Shown here: piece by piece, positions 31,432 through 39,984 of the stretch
Layout: every line of letters begins with the position of its first letter
Position numbering within the stretch: position 1 is the first letter of the stretch
Assembly (NCBI GenBank): GCA_002368665.1
Contig: DFEK01000001.1
Span: 1 to 64,000 of the forward strand
Direction of reading: 5' to 3'
DNA length: 64,000 nt
From: Lachnospiraceae bacterium UBA3804
Lineage (GTDB): Bacteria; Bacillota; Clostridia; Lachnospirales; Lachnospiraceae
Made by a program: the position numbers and the translations under genes
The notes under the pieces: generated by a model
The model's input: only the letters and a program-made list of their open reading frames with translations
What the model was told of the DNA's origin: nothing
Database searches by the model: none

Positions 31432-31899
31432 ATGAAGAACAACAAAGGTTTTTCCTTAGTAGAACTTATCATCGTTATTGCTATTATGGCAATCCTTGTA
31501 GGTGTTATGGCACCTCAGCTTATTAAGTACATCGAGAAGACAAACGTATCTTCCGATACCCAGCTTTGCGACTCTGTAAAGACTGCAATTACCACCGCTA
31601 TGATGGATCCTTCCGTTATTGCTGATAGCAAAGCACAAATTCCTACTAACTCTACTATGAAAGCAGTTAAAGGAAACTTAGGTTCTGGTTCTTTCAAGGA
31701 CGCTGTTGATGAGATTCTTGGATTTGATGCAGACGATATTGATGCTCATCTTAAATCAACCTACAAGGGTAAAAAGGCTACTGGTGTAGAGTTCATGATC
31801 GTTGGTTCCAACGCAGTTCATGTACAGGTTAAGGATTCCGATGCAACTGGTAAGAAAGGCAACGGAAAGGGAACAGCTCAGATTATTTATGTAGACTAA
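31432..31899 (+). CDS. Type IV prepilin (major pilin candidate)
   Basis: A 155-residue pilin precursor. The class III signal MKNNKG is cut after Gly6 by prepilin peptidase, leaving N-terminal Phe, and FSLVELIIVIAIMAILVGVM is the conserved hydrophobic helix with the essential Glu5 of the mature protein. The rest is a small, soluble, Ser/Thr/Lys-rich domain with one cysteine in the mature domain (QLCDSV). The ATG at 31432 is fixed by AAGGAG about 10 bases upstream; a longer frame from 31303 lacks pilin features. It has its own promoter and a 16-bp terminator, indicating an abundant single-gene transcript. No prepilin peptidase, PilT or PilMNO genes lie in the window. Confidence 0.93.
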   Translation: MKNNKGFSLVELIIVIAIMAILVGVMAPQLIKYIEKTNVSSDTQLCDSVKTAITTAMMDPSVIADSKAQIPTNSTMKAVKGNLGSGSFKDAVDEILGFDADDIDAHLKSTYKGKKATGVEFMIVGSNAVHVQVKDSDATGKKGNGKGTAQIIYVD

Positions 31900-31938
31900 T
31901 TCTATTGATTTGATTATTCTATGATTTGATTATTCTAG

Positions 31939-31975
31939 AAAACCCGTCTTCAAACAACTTTTGAAGACGGGTTTT
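31939..31975 (+). terminator. Strong terminator after the pilin gene
   Basis: A perfect 16-bp stem from 31939-31954 to 31960-31975 with loop CAACT; the stem ends in four A and four T, so it could work in both directions. Confidence 0.92.
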
Positions 31976-32014
31976 AAATTGGAAGAATCTGATATAGCGA
32001 CTGCAAATGATAAT

Positions 32015-33793
32015 ATGGGATTTGAGAAAATGTTCAGCAAGAAAAGGTATTTGATATTAAGTATTATTATTCTCACACAAGTCATTTTTTTGTGTATTAT
32101 ATTTTCGAAATATAAGATTGGTTTTCATTCAGATGAAGTATGGAATTATGCTTTTGCTAATAGTTATGAGACAAAAGAATTAAATGTTTCTAATGCTGGC
32201 GAATCGTTGATGAATCAATGGGTTGATGCAGAATTCTTCCTTCATTATATTTCTGTAGATAAAGAACATCGATTTAATTATGCACAGGTTATCCGGAATT
32301 CTTCCATGGATCAGAATCCTCCATTACAATATATGATTCTCCATACTATTTGTTCTTTCTTTCCGGGTAAATTTTCCTGGTATTTCTGTTTCGGGTTGAA
32401 TCTGGTTGCATTCGTTATTACACAGTTCTATCTATTTCGCCTTACAGAACAAATTACAAAAAAAACATTGGTTGCATTTGCAACACTTATACTATATGGG
32501 TTCGGAACCGGTGCAATGGATATTGCGATCTTTTTGCGTATCTATGCGCTTGGTGTCATGTTTATGGTCATTTTTTCCTACTACTCCCATATGATTTATG
32601 AATCTTCTAAGGAAAGAAAATATGCGATAAAGTATTATATTGGGATGGGTGTCAGTTGTTTCTTGGGTGCATACACGATGCATTTGTTTTTACTGATTGC
32701 TTTTATCTTGACTGTATTTTATATTGTTTATTATTTGATTGCCAAGAGATTCAGGGCGTTCTTTGAACATGGCTTGATTTGCTTATCAGGTGCTTTGTTA
32801 TCGATAGTTGCTTTCCCATCTATTTTTTCACATTTGCTAGGCCCAAAGGAAGCACATAATTATTCGTTTGTTAAATATCCAACTCCAATGCAGATTCGTT
32901 TGTATTTTTATGAATTGACAAAAGATTTGTTTGGACTTCATGTTTCTCCTTTACCTAATCCGTATTTGGAATGGTTTTTAATTGCATTAGGATGTACAGT
33001 AGTTATTGTTACACCATTTATTTTTGTTTTTAAGAAGGACGAATGGTTTAAAAAGTTGATTATCGCTTTAAAAACATGTTTTAAACGTATTGGGTATAAG
33101 GTTAAAAATATTTCCGTTACTTTACTTGCATATCTTATAGCGACGATAGCTATGATTATTATAGCTGCTGATCGGACAAGTGTATATTTGATGACGGTAT
33201 TCTGCAATCGTTATCTATTCTTAGTATATCCTTTGGCTGTTATTTTTGTTGCCAGTACTATTTATTATTTAGTCTACTTGTTGTCTAATCGGCAGAAACC
33301 AGCAGTTGTTGTAACCATTTGTATTTGCCTTATATTTGCAGTGTGGTCACATATGTTGAATAATTCTTGGGATTATCTTTTAGATGAGCCTAAAGAAGGT
33401 AAGATTTGCGAAGATTTTGAGGCAGAATCGAATACCGTTATAGTGCTAAATGAAGATTGGACGCTTACTTTGTTTGCGCCTAAACTTTGCTACACTAATT
33501 CTTATTATGCTACGAATTTTAGAGATAAAGTAGAATTTATTCTTTTTGAGGACATAGATAAGGAAGCTCCTTGTTATCTTGTGGTGGATAGAATGCCAAT
33601 TTTAGACAGTGAGATTAGCTATGAGGAACTAGAAAACGATGTTGTATTTAGCGGCTGGGCCGGAACTGCAAAACATGAAGACGATTTTTTAAAACAGTAT
33701 TTGGAATTACCTGAAGTAAAGGACATAAAACGAAGAGGAACAGAAGTAATGATGAACAGAGAATTTTGGATTTACGAAGTAGAATTTGAATAG
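32015..33793 (+). CDS. GT-C-fold membrane glycosyltransferase-like protein
   Basis: A 592-residue protein with about eleven membrane segments and a C-terminal external domain of about 140 residues. FHSDEVWNYAFAN after the first helix supplies the acidic pair, and DQNPPLQYMILH follows, both typical of ArnT/PMT-like GT-C enzymes that use polyprenyl-linked sugars outside the membrane. Donor and acceptor are unknown. The frame opens at 31961 inside the pilin terminator, so I place the start at ATG 32015 (32030 is an alternative); neither has a strong ribosome site. It stands alone between that terminator and the promoter at 33916, and is clearly AT-rich. The position suggests either pilin glycosylation or surface-glycan modification. 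Confidence 0.7.
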   Translation: MGFEKMFSKKRYLILSIIILTQVIFLCIIFSKYKIGFHSDEVWNYAFANSYETKELNVSNAGESLMNQWVDAEFFLHYISVDKEHRFNYAQVIRNSSMDQNPPLQYMILHTICSFFPGKFSWYFCFGLNLVAFVITQFYLFRLTEQITKKTLVAFATLILYGFGTGAMDIAIFLRIYALGVMFMVIFSYYSHMIYESSKERKYAIKYYIGMGVSCFLGAYTMHLFLLIAFILTVFYIVYYLIAKRFRAFFEHGLICLSGALLSIVAFPSIFSHLLGPKEAHNYSFVKYPTPMQIRLYFYELTKDLFGLHVSPLPNPYLEWFLIALGCTVVIVTPFIFVFKKDEWFKKLIIALKTCFKRIGYKVKNISVTLLAYLIATIAMIIIAADRTSVYLMTVFCNRYLFLVYPLAVIFVASTIYYLVYLLSNRQKPAVVVTICICLIFAVWSHMLNNSWDYLLDEPKEGKICEDFEAESNTVIVLNEDWTLTLFAPKLCYTNSYYATNFRDKVEFILFEDIDKEAPCYLVVDRMPILDSEISYEELENDVVFSGWAGTAKHEDDFLKQYLELPEVKDIKRRGTEVMMNREFWIYEVEFE

Positions 33794-33915
33794 TTACACG
33801 GTATAATCATATGATTCCAGTTTTTATTTCTTTTGTTGGAAATCGAGAACGATGAGTTGAAATACTTTTTTGTTTGGAATGGATATTAGGGGAATTAGTT
33901 AGCTGCTTTGGCTTG

Positions 33916-33944
33916 TTGATTTCCATCAAACCCACACCTATAAT
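33916..33944 (+). promoter_or_regulatory. Predicted promoter of the first glycan transcription unit
   Basis: TTGATT (33916-33921), exactly 17 bases, TATAAT (33939-33944), 49 bases before the first GT2 gene. The boxes are near consensus, so expression is probably strong. Confidence 0.75.
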
Positions 33945-33992
33945 AATATTGGAGAGTGTTGGTTATCGTTTTGAACCGTCCTTGGAGAAAAT

Positions 33993-34820
33993 ATGGATAA
34001 CAATCAAATTTCTGTTACTACCGTGTCCTTGAATGCGGGAAAGGATATTGAATCTACAATCAATTCCATATTGAATCAAAGTTTTACGGATTATGAATAT
34101 CTTATTATCGATGGGGGCTCTGTTGATGCTACGATTGAAATAGCGAAAAGATATACGAAGAACTTCCTGGAAAAAGGTATTTCCTATCGAATTATATCCG
34201 AAAAGGATGAAGGCATATATGATGCCATGAACAAAGCAGCAAAGTATGCGAACGGAGAATGGATTATTTATATCAATGCCGGAGATGCTTTGTTTGATAG
34301 TACGGTTTTGGAACGTCTTTCTTCGGAAATTGCGGATGATTTGGATGTTATCTACGGCGATGCAGTCTTGCTGGATCATAATAAATACAAGCTTTTAAAA
34401 GCGAAATCTTTGGAGTTTTTTAAATATAGCAATCCAATATGCCACCAGGCTTCTCTGACTAAAACTGATATTGTAAGAGAATACTCGTTTAGAAAAGAAT
34501 ATGAAATAGCGGCAGATTTTGATTCCTTTCTTAGAGTGTATTTATCGAATGCTAATGCCTTTAAGAAACTTAACTATACTTTTAGCATTTTTTTGCTTGG
34601 AGGAATTAGTAAAGATGTCTTCAAACGAGAAAAAGAGTTTAATTTCTCACGAAAGAGAAACGGTTTGAAGAGAGTGTTCTTTCCGCACTTGCTGATTATT
34701 TGGTTTGTTTTAGTTGATAAAATTAGAAGTAGTGCAATCGCTATACTTGGAGATCGGTTTTACTCTTCAAAGCGAGGTTGGTATCCGGACAAATATGATG
34801 CTGCAAAACGGGAGAAATAA
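33993..34820 (+). CDS. GT2 family glycosyltransferase
   Basis: A 275-residue cytoplasmic GT-A enzyme. ISVTTVSLNAGKDIESTINSI opens the nucleotide-binding fold, YLIIDGGSVDATIEIAKRY is the family loop, and ISEKDEGIYDAMNKAAKYANGEWI is the block seen in WcaA/colanic-type GT2 proteins. INAGD replaces the usual DxD metal motif. It has no long membrane segment. It is the first gene of the 33993-43736 unit and probably adds one sugar to a lipid-linked surface glycan; donor and linkage are not deducible. Confidence 0.88.
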   Translation: MDNNQISVTTVSLNAGKDIESTINSILNQSFTDYEYLIIDGGSVDATIEIAKRYTKNFLEKGISYRIISEKDEGIYDAMNKAAKYANGEWIIYINAGDALFDSTVLERLSSEIADDLDVIYGDAVLLDHNKYKLLKAKSLEFFKYSNPICHQASLTKTDIVREYSFRKEYEIAADFDSFLRVYLSNANAFKKLNYTFSIFLLGGISKDVFKREKEFNFSRKRNGLKRVFFPHLLIIWFVLVDKIRSSAIAILGDRFYSSKRGWYPDKYDAAKREK

Positions 34821-35840
34821 ATGTGTGAAATAAGCATTGTAATACCTGTATATAACAAAAAGAGATACATTGTGGATAGTGTAAAATCGGTTTTGAGTCA
34901 AACCTTCCGTGATTTTGAATTGCTGTTAATTGATGACGGCTCAACGGATGGGTCGGGTGCGATATGTGACCGATTGTCCGTGTTGGACGAACGTGTAAAG
35001 GTTTATCATACCGAGAATCGTGGGGTCAGCGCAACCAGAAATTGTGGAATAAGAAAAGCATCCGGAAAATATATTGGATTTATTGATGCGGATGATACTG
35101 TTGACTGCTTTTTTCTGGAGAAACTGCATACTTCGATGGTAGAAAAGAATGCTTCGATTGCAACCTGCGGATATTATGAAGTAAGAGACGGAAAGAGAAT
35201 CATTCATGATTATAAAGATTATGGCAGTGGGGATGCCGTATTTGAACTTTTACGACAGGATTTATTGTGTATTCTATGGAATAAATTATTTGTAAGAGAG
35301 AAGATTAAACACCTATTTGATGAGAGTATTTCCACCTGTGAGGATAGTCTGTTCTGTACACAGTATTATTGCGATAATCATCCAATAATTGCCTATGTAA
35401 ACGAAGTTTTATATGGATATACGGTTTGCCAAAGCGGACTAACCTCCACAGTGCAAAAAAGAGCATTTCGCGGAATAAATAAACTGCTGGTAATGAACCG
35501 AAAGGTTTCTGAAGAAATCAGTGATGATAAATTGAAACTATTGATAGTTCATCACTTGTATAAAGTATATTTTTACGGGATTTATACTTATATTTTTGGA
35601 AATCTGAGCAAAGGATTTATGGATACCCAAAAACTTGCAATTATAGATCGGATTATACATGACCGAAAATATCAAAGAATCATTAGATTTATAATTAAGT
35701 ACCCGAGAAGGGATAAAAGAGCGGAACATGCCGGGATAGGAGAATTACCGATTCTTTTTTTCTCACTACTTAAGATGAAACGATCGGTCTATTTTTATTC
35801 AAAGGTTAAAAGATGGCTGGAAACAATAAAGAACCATTAG
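34821..35840 (+). CDS. GT2 family glycosyltransferase
   Basis: A 339-residue GT-A enzyme beginning ISIVIPVYNKKRYIVDSVKSVLSQTF. ELLLIDDGSTDGS and ENRGVSATRNCGIRKASGKYIGFIDADDTVD contain the nucleotide-sugar loop and the DADD metal site. The C-terminal 100 residues are basic and helical, probably membrane-peripheral. It starts right after the previous stop and overlaps the next gene by 28 bases, so the three GT2 genes are translationally coupled. Confidence 0.92.
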   Translation: MCEISIVIPVYNKKRYIVDSVKSVLSQTFRDFELLLIDDGSTDGSGAICDRLSVLDERVKVYHTENRGVSATRNCGIRKASGKYIGFIDADDTVDCFFLEKLHTSMVEKNASIATCGYYEVRDGKRIIHDYKDYGSGDAVFELLRQDLLCILWNKLFVREKIKHLFDESISTCEDSLFCTQYYCDNHPIIAYVNEVLYGYTVCQSGLTSTVQKRAFRGINKLLVMNRKVSEEISDDKLKLLIVHHLYKVYFYGIYTYIFGNLSKGFMDTQKLAIIDRIIHDRKYQRIIRFIIKYPRRDKRAEHAGIGELPILFFSLLKMKRSVYFYSKVKRWLETIKNH

Positions 35841-36808
35841 TCAGTATAGTGATACCTGTATATAATGCAGAAGAGTATCTGAAAGAATCGCTGTGTTCTG
35901 TTTTGGGGCAGTCATATAAGAATCTGGAAATCATTTGTGTGGATGACGGCTCAACGGATAAGAGTCTTCAAATTCTGCAAAGGATGAAGGAAAATGATGA
36001 TAGAATGAAGATTCTGTCCGAGGATAATCAGGGTGCCGGTGCTGCCAGAAATTTGGGAACGGAAGCAGCTAGCGGAGAGTATATCTTCTTTTTCGATGCA
36101 GATGACTACTTACATAAAAAGGCAATTCAAATGTTGGTGAAAGTTGCAGAAAAGGACTCTGCGGATATCGTATTATTTGGATATTATAAGTTTTCCGAAG
36201 AAAAAAAGATGCATGTCGCTTATTCACCCAAAGTACTGAAAGTGCCGATTGGCAAAGTGATATCGCCCGAGAGTATTTCCGACAGATTGTTTCAGGCGGA
36301 TCATGGAATGCCCTGGAATAAATTCTACAGAGCGGAATTCGTAATAAAGTCCGAGGTTAAATTCCAGACATTAAAAAATACAAACGACGAGTTCTTCTCA
36401 AGGATTACCACGGTGGAAGCGAAAAGGATCGTATTCCTCAATAAAACCCTGATTGGATACCGCGTGGGAAACAAACAAAGCCTTCAGGGGAGTGCCAGTG
36501 CAAATATCTTGAACTGCACTCTTGCATTACAGGCAATTTATGATGAGTTAAAGTGTAAGGGATATTACGAAATATATTCCGGAACTTTTAAGAAACTTGC
36601 GGGCTATGTTGTTATGCTGAAGCTTCTTGCGGTAAGGGGAAGTGATGCTTTTGGTATTCTTGCGAAAGAAGTAAGCGACAATACAATCAGACTTTGTGAG
36701 ATGGAAGAGGATTATCTCGAGGAAAAATACAGGAGTGCCTTCCGGGCGTTACAATCAAAAGATATCGCAAAGGCGGAGATTTATTTAAATGAACTTCAAC
36801 GACGGTAA
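35813..36808 (+). CDS. GT2 family glycosyltransferase
   Basis: A 331-residue GT-A enzyme: VSIVIPVYNAEEYLKESLCSVLGQS, IICVDDGSTDKSL, GAGAARNLGTEAASGEYIFFFDADDYLH. All catalytic-fold motifs are intact. Its base composition is visibly richer in G and C than that of the two GT2 genes before it, suggesting a different origin. The ATG lies inside the previous gene; the 3' end overlaps the permease gene by 20 bases, tying this enzyme to the ABC exporter. Confidence 0.92.
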   Translation: MAGNNKEPLVSIVIPVYNAEEYLKESLCSVLGQSYKNLEIICVDDGSTDKSLQILQRMKENDDRMKILSEDNQGAGAARNLGTEAASGEYIFFFDADDYLHKKAIQMLVKVAEKDSADIVLFGYYKFSEEKKMHVAYSPKVLKVPIGKVISPESISDRLFQADHGMPWNKFYRAEFVIKSEVKFQTLKNTNDEFFSRITTVEAKRIVFLNKTLIGYRVGNKQSLQGSASANILNCTLALQAIYDELKCKGYYEIYSGTFKKLAGYVVMLKLLAVRGSDAFGILAKEVSDNTIRLCEMEEDYLEEKYRSAFRALQSKDIAKAEIYLNELQRR

Positions 36809-37640
36809 ATGGGATACGGTAATAGAGGCAAAGCAGAACCCTTTTTCTCTGAAACTTAACCAGTTAAAAGAGTATAAGGATCTGATTTTTCTTTTTGTGA
36901 AAAGAGATATTGCCACAACCTACAAGCAGACGATTTTGGGACCACTTTGGTATCTTGTTCAGCCGATTTTTACCACAATCATGTTTGTCCTGGTTTTCCG
37001 TCATGTGGCATCAGTAGGTACGGATAATATTCCGCCGGTTCTTTTCTATGCTGCAGGCACGATTCTTTGGTCTTTCTTCAGCAGTTTATTGACCGTTCAG
37101 GCCAGGGTTTTCTATACCAATAAAGATATTTTCGGGAAGGTGTACTTTCCGAGACTGACGGTGCCGATTGCAATGATCTTCAGTGAACTTCTTAAGTTTT
37201 TGATTCAGTTTGCCCTGTTTGCAGCGATTTACGTTGTTTACCTGTTTAACGGTTATTCAAGCTTCTTATCCTTCCGATTATTGCTCCTGCCATTTATCGT
37301 AATCTGGCTGATTCTTATGGCTACGGGGCTGGGATTAATCGTTTCTTCCGTTACTACAAGGTACAGGGATCTCGCTATGGCAATGACATTTTTTCTGTCG
37401 ATGTTTATGTATGCGGCTCCTGTGGTATATCCGCTGTCCGAGGTATCCGGCAGACTGAAAACAGTCATTTTTTTCAATCCGATTACGGCGATTATCGAGT
37501 GCTTTCGGTATTCCTGTTTCGGTACCGGAGAAGTTTCGCTTACGATGATTCTGTACAGCGCCGGATGCACGCTTTTATTTTTACTTGGCGGAATTCTGTT
37601 GTTTAACAAAAACGAAAAAGCATTTGTGGATGTGATATAA
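36789..37640 (+). CDS. Polysaccharide ABC exporter permease (Wzm/TagG type)
   Basis: A 283-residue ABC-2 permease with six membrane segments. The N-terminal amphipathic part LNQLKEYKDLIFLFVKRDIATTYKQTILGPLWYLVQP is the hallmark of Wzm/TagG exporters of lipid-linked polysaccharides or teichoic acids. GLGLIVSSVTTRYRDL and YAAPVVYPLSEV are the other conserved blocks. It pairs with the ATPase 15 bases downstream. Its role is to move the completed or growing undecaprenyl-linked chain to the outer face of the membrane. Confidence 0.94.
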   Translation: MNFNDGKWDTVIEAKQNPFSLKLNQLKEYKDLIFLFVKRDIATTYKQTILGPLWYLVQPIFTTIMFVLVFRHVASVGTDNIPPVLFYAAGTILWSFFSSLLTVQARVFYTNKDIFGKVYFPRLTVPIAMIFSELLKFLIQFALFAAIYVVYLFNGYSSFLSFRLLLLPFIVIWLILMATGLGLIVSSVTTRYRDLAMAMTFFLSMFMYAAPVVYPLSEVSGRLKTVIFFNPITAIIECFRYSCFGTGEVSLTMILYSAGCTLLFLLGGILLFNKNEKAFVDVI

Positions 37641-37655
37641 ATTTGGGAAAACCGT

Positions 37656-38924
37656 ATGAATGATATTGTGATTAAAGCAGAGAATATCGGCAAATATTAC
37701 AGACTGGGACAGATCAATACCGGTATGTTTTATTCGGATGCCAAATCCTGGTTTTCCAGAAAACTCGGCAGGGAAGACAAAACACTCAAAATTGGCGAAA
37801 GCATAAGCGATAAAGACGGATTCTGGGCGCTTAAAGACATCAATTTTGAGATTGAGCAGGGCGACAGAGTAGGGATTATCGGTAGAAACGGAGCCGGAAA
37901 GTCTACGCTTTTAAAGGTCATCAGCCAGGTAACCGTCCCGACCAAAGGGCGCATAGGAATTAAAGGCAGTGTTGCCAGCCTTCTGGAAGTCGGAACGGGA
38001 TTTCATCCGGATATGACCGGCCGTGAGAATATATATTTAAACGGTGCCATTCTCGGAATGAAACGTGCCGAGATTAATGAAAAGATGGAGGAAATCATCG
38101 CCTTCAGTGAGATTAACGAGCATATCGATACTCCGGTCAAAAGATACTCCAGCGGCATGTATGTGCGTCTGGCATTTGCGGTTGCGGCCCACCTCGACAG
38201 TGATATTCTGATTGCTGATGAAGTACTTGCGGTCGGTGACGCCGAGTTTCAGAAAAGAGCACTCGGAAAGATGAATGATTTAAGCAGTAAGCAGGGCAGG
38301 ACTGTACTGTTTGTCAGCCACAGAATGAATGCCGTTAAAGCGCTTTGCAAAACGGGAATTCTGTTAAACAAAGGGGAAATCGTTTTGCACGACGATATTG
38401 ATAAATGCATTACAACGTACCAGAGTGGATTATATGAAACAAAGAGTGTGGAAGATCTGTCGCATTATAACAATGAGTTCTTCGATTTGCTTGGATATAA
38501 ATTGGTGAATGTAGATGGGAAAGATTTGAATCAACCCATGGAGAATTGCGATAAAGCATATGTTCGGATTGAACTGGAGATGAAAAAAGTGCATCATGCA
38601 TTTACCATAGGTTATGCGATTTATAATTCGGACGGAACATTAATGTACTGGTCGTATCTTACGGATGATTATGATGAAAACAATAATGTAAAGTCCGGTC
38701 GAAATGTTCTTGTGGGCGAAATACCAAATTATTTCCTGAATGAGGGTGAATACAGTATTTATTTTTCAGCCAGCCTGCACTATATTCAATGGATTGTCAA
38801 TCCGGAGGAGGATTCTCCGTGTCTTAAGCTGCATATTCAGGGAGGACTCAGCGATTCGCCGTTCTGGCCTTCAAAGCGCCCCGGTGTATGTGCACCCGTA
38901 TTGAAGTGGACTATAAGGAATTGA
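37656..38924 (+). CDS. Polysaccharide ABC exporter ATPase with C-terminal glycan-binding-type domain (Wzt type)
   Basis: A 422-residue protein. Residues 1-245 are the ATPase: GRNGAGKST Walker A, YSSGMYVRLAFAVAA signature, ILIADEVLAVGDAEFQKR Walker B. Residues about 255-422 form an extra beta-rich domain like Wzt_C, which in characterised Wzt proteins recognises the finished end of the chain and so couples export to termination. GC content drops sharply at about 38440, where the second domain begins, suggesting that this specificity part was exchanged by recombination. It partners the Wzm-type permease upstream. Confidence 0.93.
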   Translation: MNDIVIKAENIGKYYRLGQINTGMFYSDAKSWFSRKLGREDKTLKIGESISDKDGFWALKDINFEIEQGDRVGIIGRNGAGKSTLLKVISQVTVPTKGRIGIKGSVASLLEVGTGFHPDMTGRENIYLNGAILGMKRAEINEKMEEIIAFSEINEHIDTPVKRYSSGMYVRLAFAVAAHLDSDILIADEVLAVGDAEFQKRALGKMNDLSSKQGRTVLFVSHRMNAVKALCKTGILLNKGEIVLHDDIDKCITTYQSGLYETKSVEDLSHYNNEFFDLLGYKLVNVDGKDLNQPMENCDKAYVRIELEMKKVHHAFTIGYAIYNSDGTLMYWSYLTDDYDENNNVKSGRNVLVGEIPNYFLNEGEYSIYFSASLHYIQWIVNPEEDSPCLKLHIQGGLSDSPFWPSKRPGVCAPVLKWTIRN

Positions 38925-38969
38925 TGAATAGGTATTGGTTTATTTTTTTAGAAAACCAGGAGGTATGCA

Positions 38970-39971
38970 ATGAGTATATCCGATCATATTCATAACATTC
39001 ATACGATAGGGCTTTCATATGAAATATTATATAGTGCAAAATTACTAGCGGGATTAGATGAAAATTCGAAAATAAGAGAACTGCTTGAAAAAAAAGAAAG
39101 CAGATATTATGCAAATTTATCATATGACGAACTGAAAAAAGAGTTATGTTATGATTTTAAAAAGAGATTTGGATATGATGCAGATATAGATTGCCCGAAG
39201 ACTTATAACGAGAAGATTATGTGGTCGAAACTAAATGACAGAAATCCGATTCGAACTAAGCTTACGGATAAGGAGGCTGTCCGAGAATGGGTTATACAAA
39301 AACTCGGAACCGATAAATATTGTGTACCGAGATACGGGACATGGAATTCATTCGATGAGATATGTTTTGACAGGTTACCGGATTCATTTATCTTAAAGAC
39401 AAACCATGGATGGGATGCCAATTGGATTGTGAAGGATAAGCATGCCATGGACACTAAAGCGTGCAAGAAGCAGTTTGATAAATGGATGAAAAAGAGCTTT
39501 TTGGGTCGGACGATGGAGTATCAGTATCTGGGCATTTCTCCTAAAATAGTTTGTGAAAAATTGCTTTTTTCCGTAAAAGATGATTTGCCGGATTATAAAT
39601 TTTTTTGTTTTGACGGGAAAGTGTTTTGTTCATATCTAATGGAAGATTACTCACTTGATCCTCATAATGGAAGACTGGGGTTTCTGGATCGTGATTGGAA
39701 ACTTATGCCATATCATAGAAAAGAATATAAACCTTTGAAAATTCAACCTCCCAAACCTTTAAACTACGAAAAAATGGTTGAAATAGCAGAAATACTGTCA
39801 GATGGGTTTCCCCATGTGCGAGTTGATTTGTATAATATCGACGGTACTATTTATTTTGGAGAAATGACCTTTAGTACAGCGGCGGGATATGGTTTATTTG
39901 ATCCTCCGGAATTTGACAAGATTCTCGGAGAACAATGGGTAGTAGATAGCGCATCGAAGATTGATGGTTAA
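38970..39971 (+). CDS. TupA-like ATP-grasp protein of glycan clusters
   Basis: A 333-residue protein of the ATPgrasp_TupA family. CPKTYNEKIMWSKLNDRNPIRTKLTDKEAVREWV is the typical opening, SFILKTNHGWDANWIVKDK holds the ATP-binding Lys, PDYKFFCFDGKVF and FPHVRVDLYNIDGTIYFGEMTFS supply the metal-binding residues. Family members lie in capsule and teichuronic-acid clusters and are suspected to ligate or decorate sugars; the exact reaction is not established. AAAACCAGGAGG precedes the ATG. The gene is AT-rich, in contrast to the exporter genes before it. Confidence 0.88.
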   Translation: MSISDHIHNIHTIGLSYEILYSAKLLAGLDENSKIRELLEKKESRYYANLSYDELKKELCYDFKKRFGYDADIDCPKTYNEKIMWSKLNDRNPIRTKLTDKEAVREWVIQKLGTDKYCVPRYGTWNSFDEICFDRLPDSFILKTNHGWDANWIVKDKHAMDTKACKKQFDKWMKKSFLGRTMEYQYLGISPKIVCEKLLFSVKDDLPDYKFFCFDGKVFCSYLMEDYSLDPHNGRLGFLDRDWKLMPYHRKEYKPLKIQPPKPLNYEKMVEIAEILSDGFPHVRVDLYNIDGTIYFGEMTFSTAAGYGLFDPPEFDKILGEQWVVDSASKIDG

Positions 39972-39984
39972 CGGATAATAGTAT

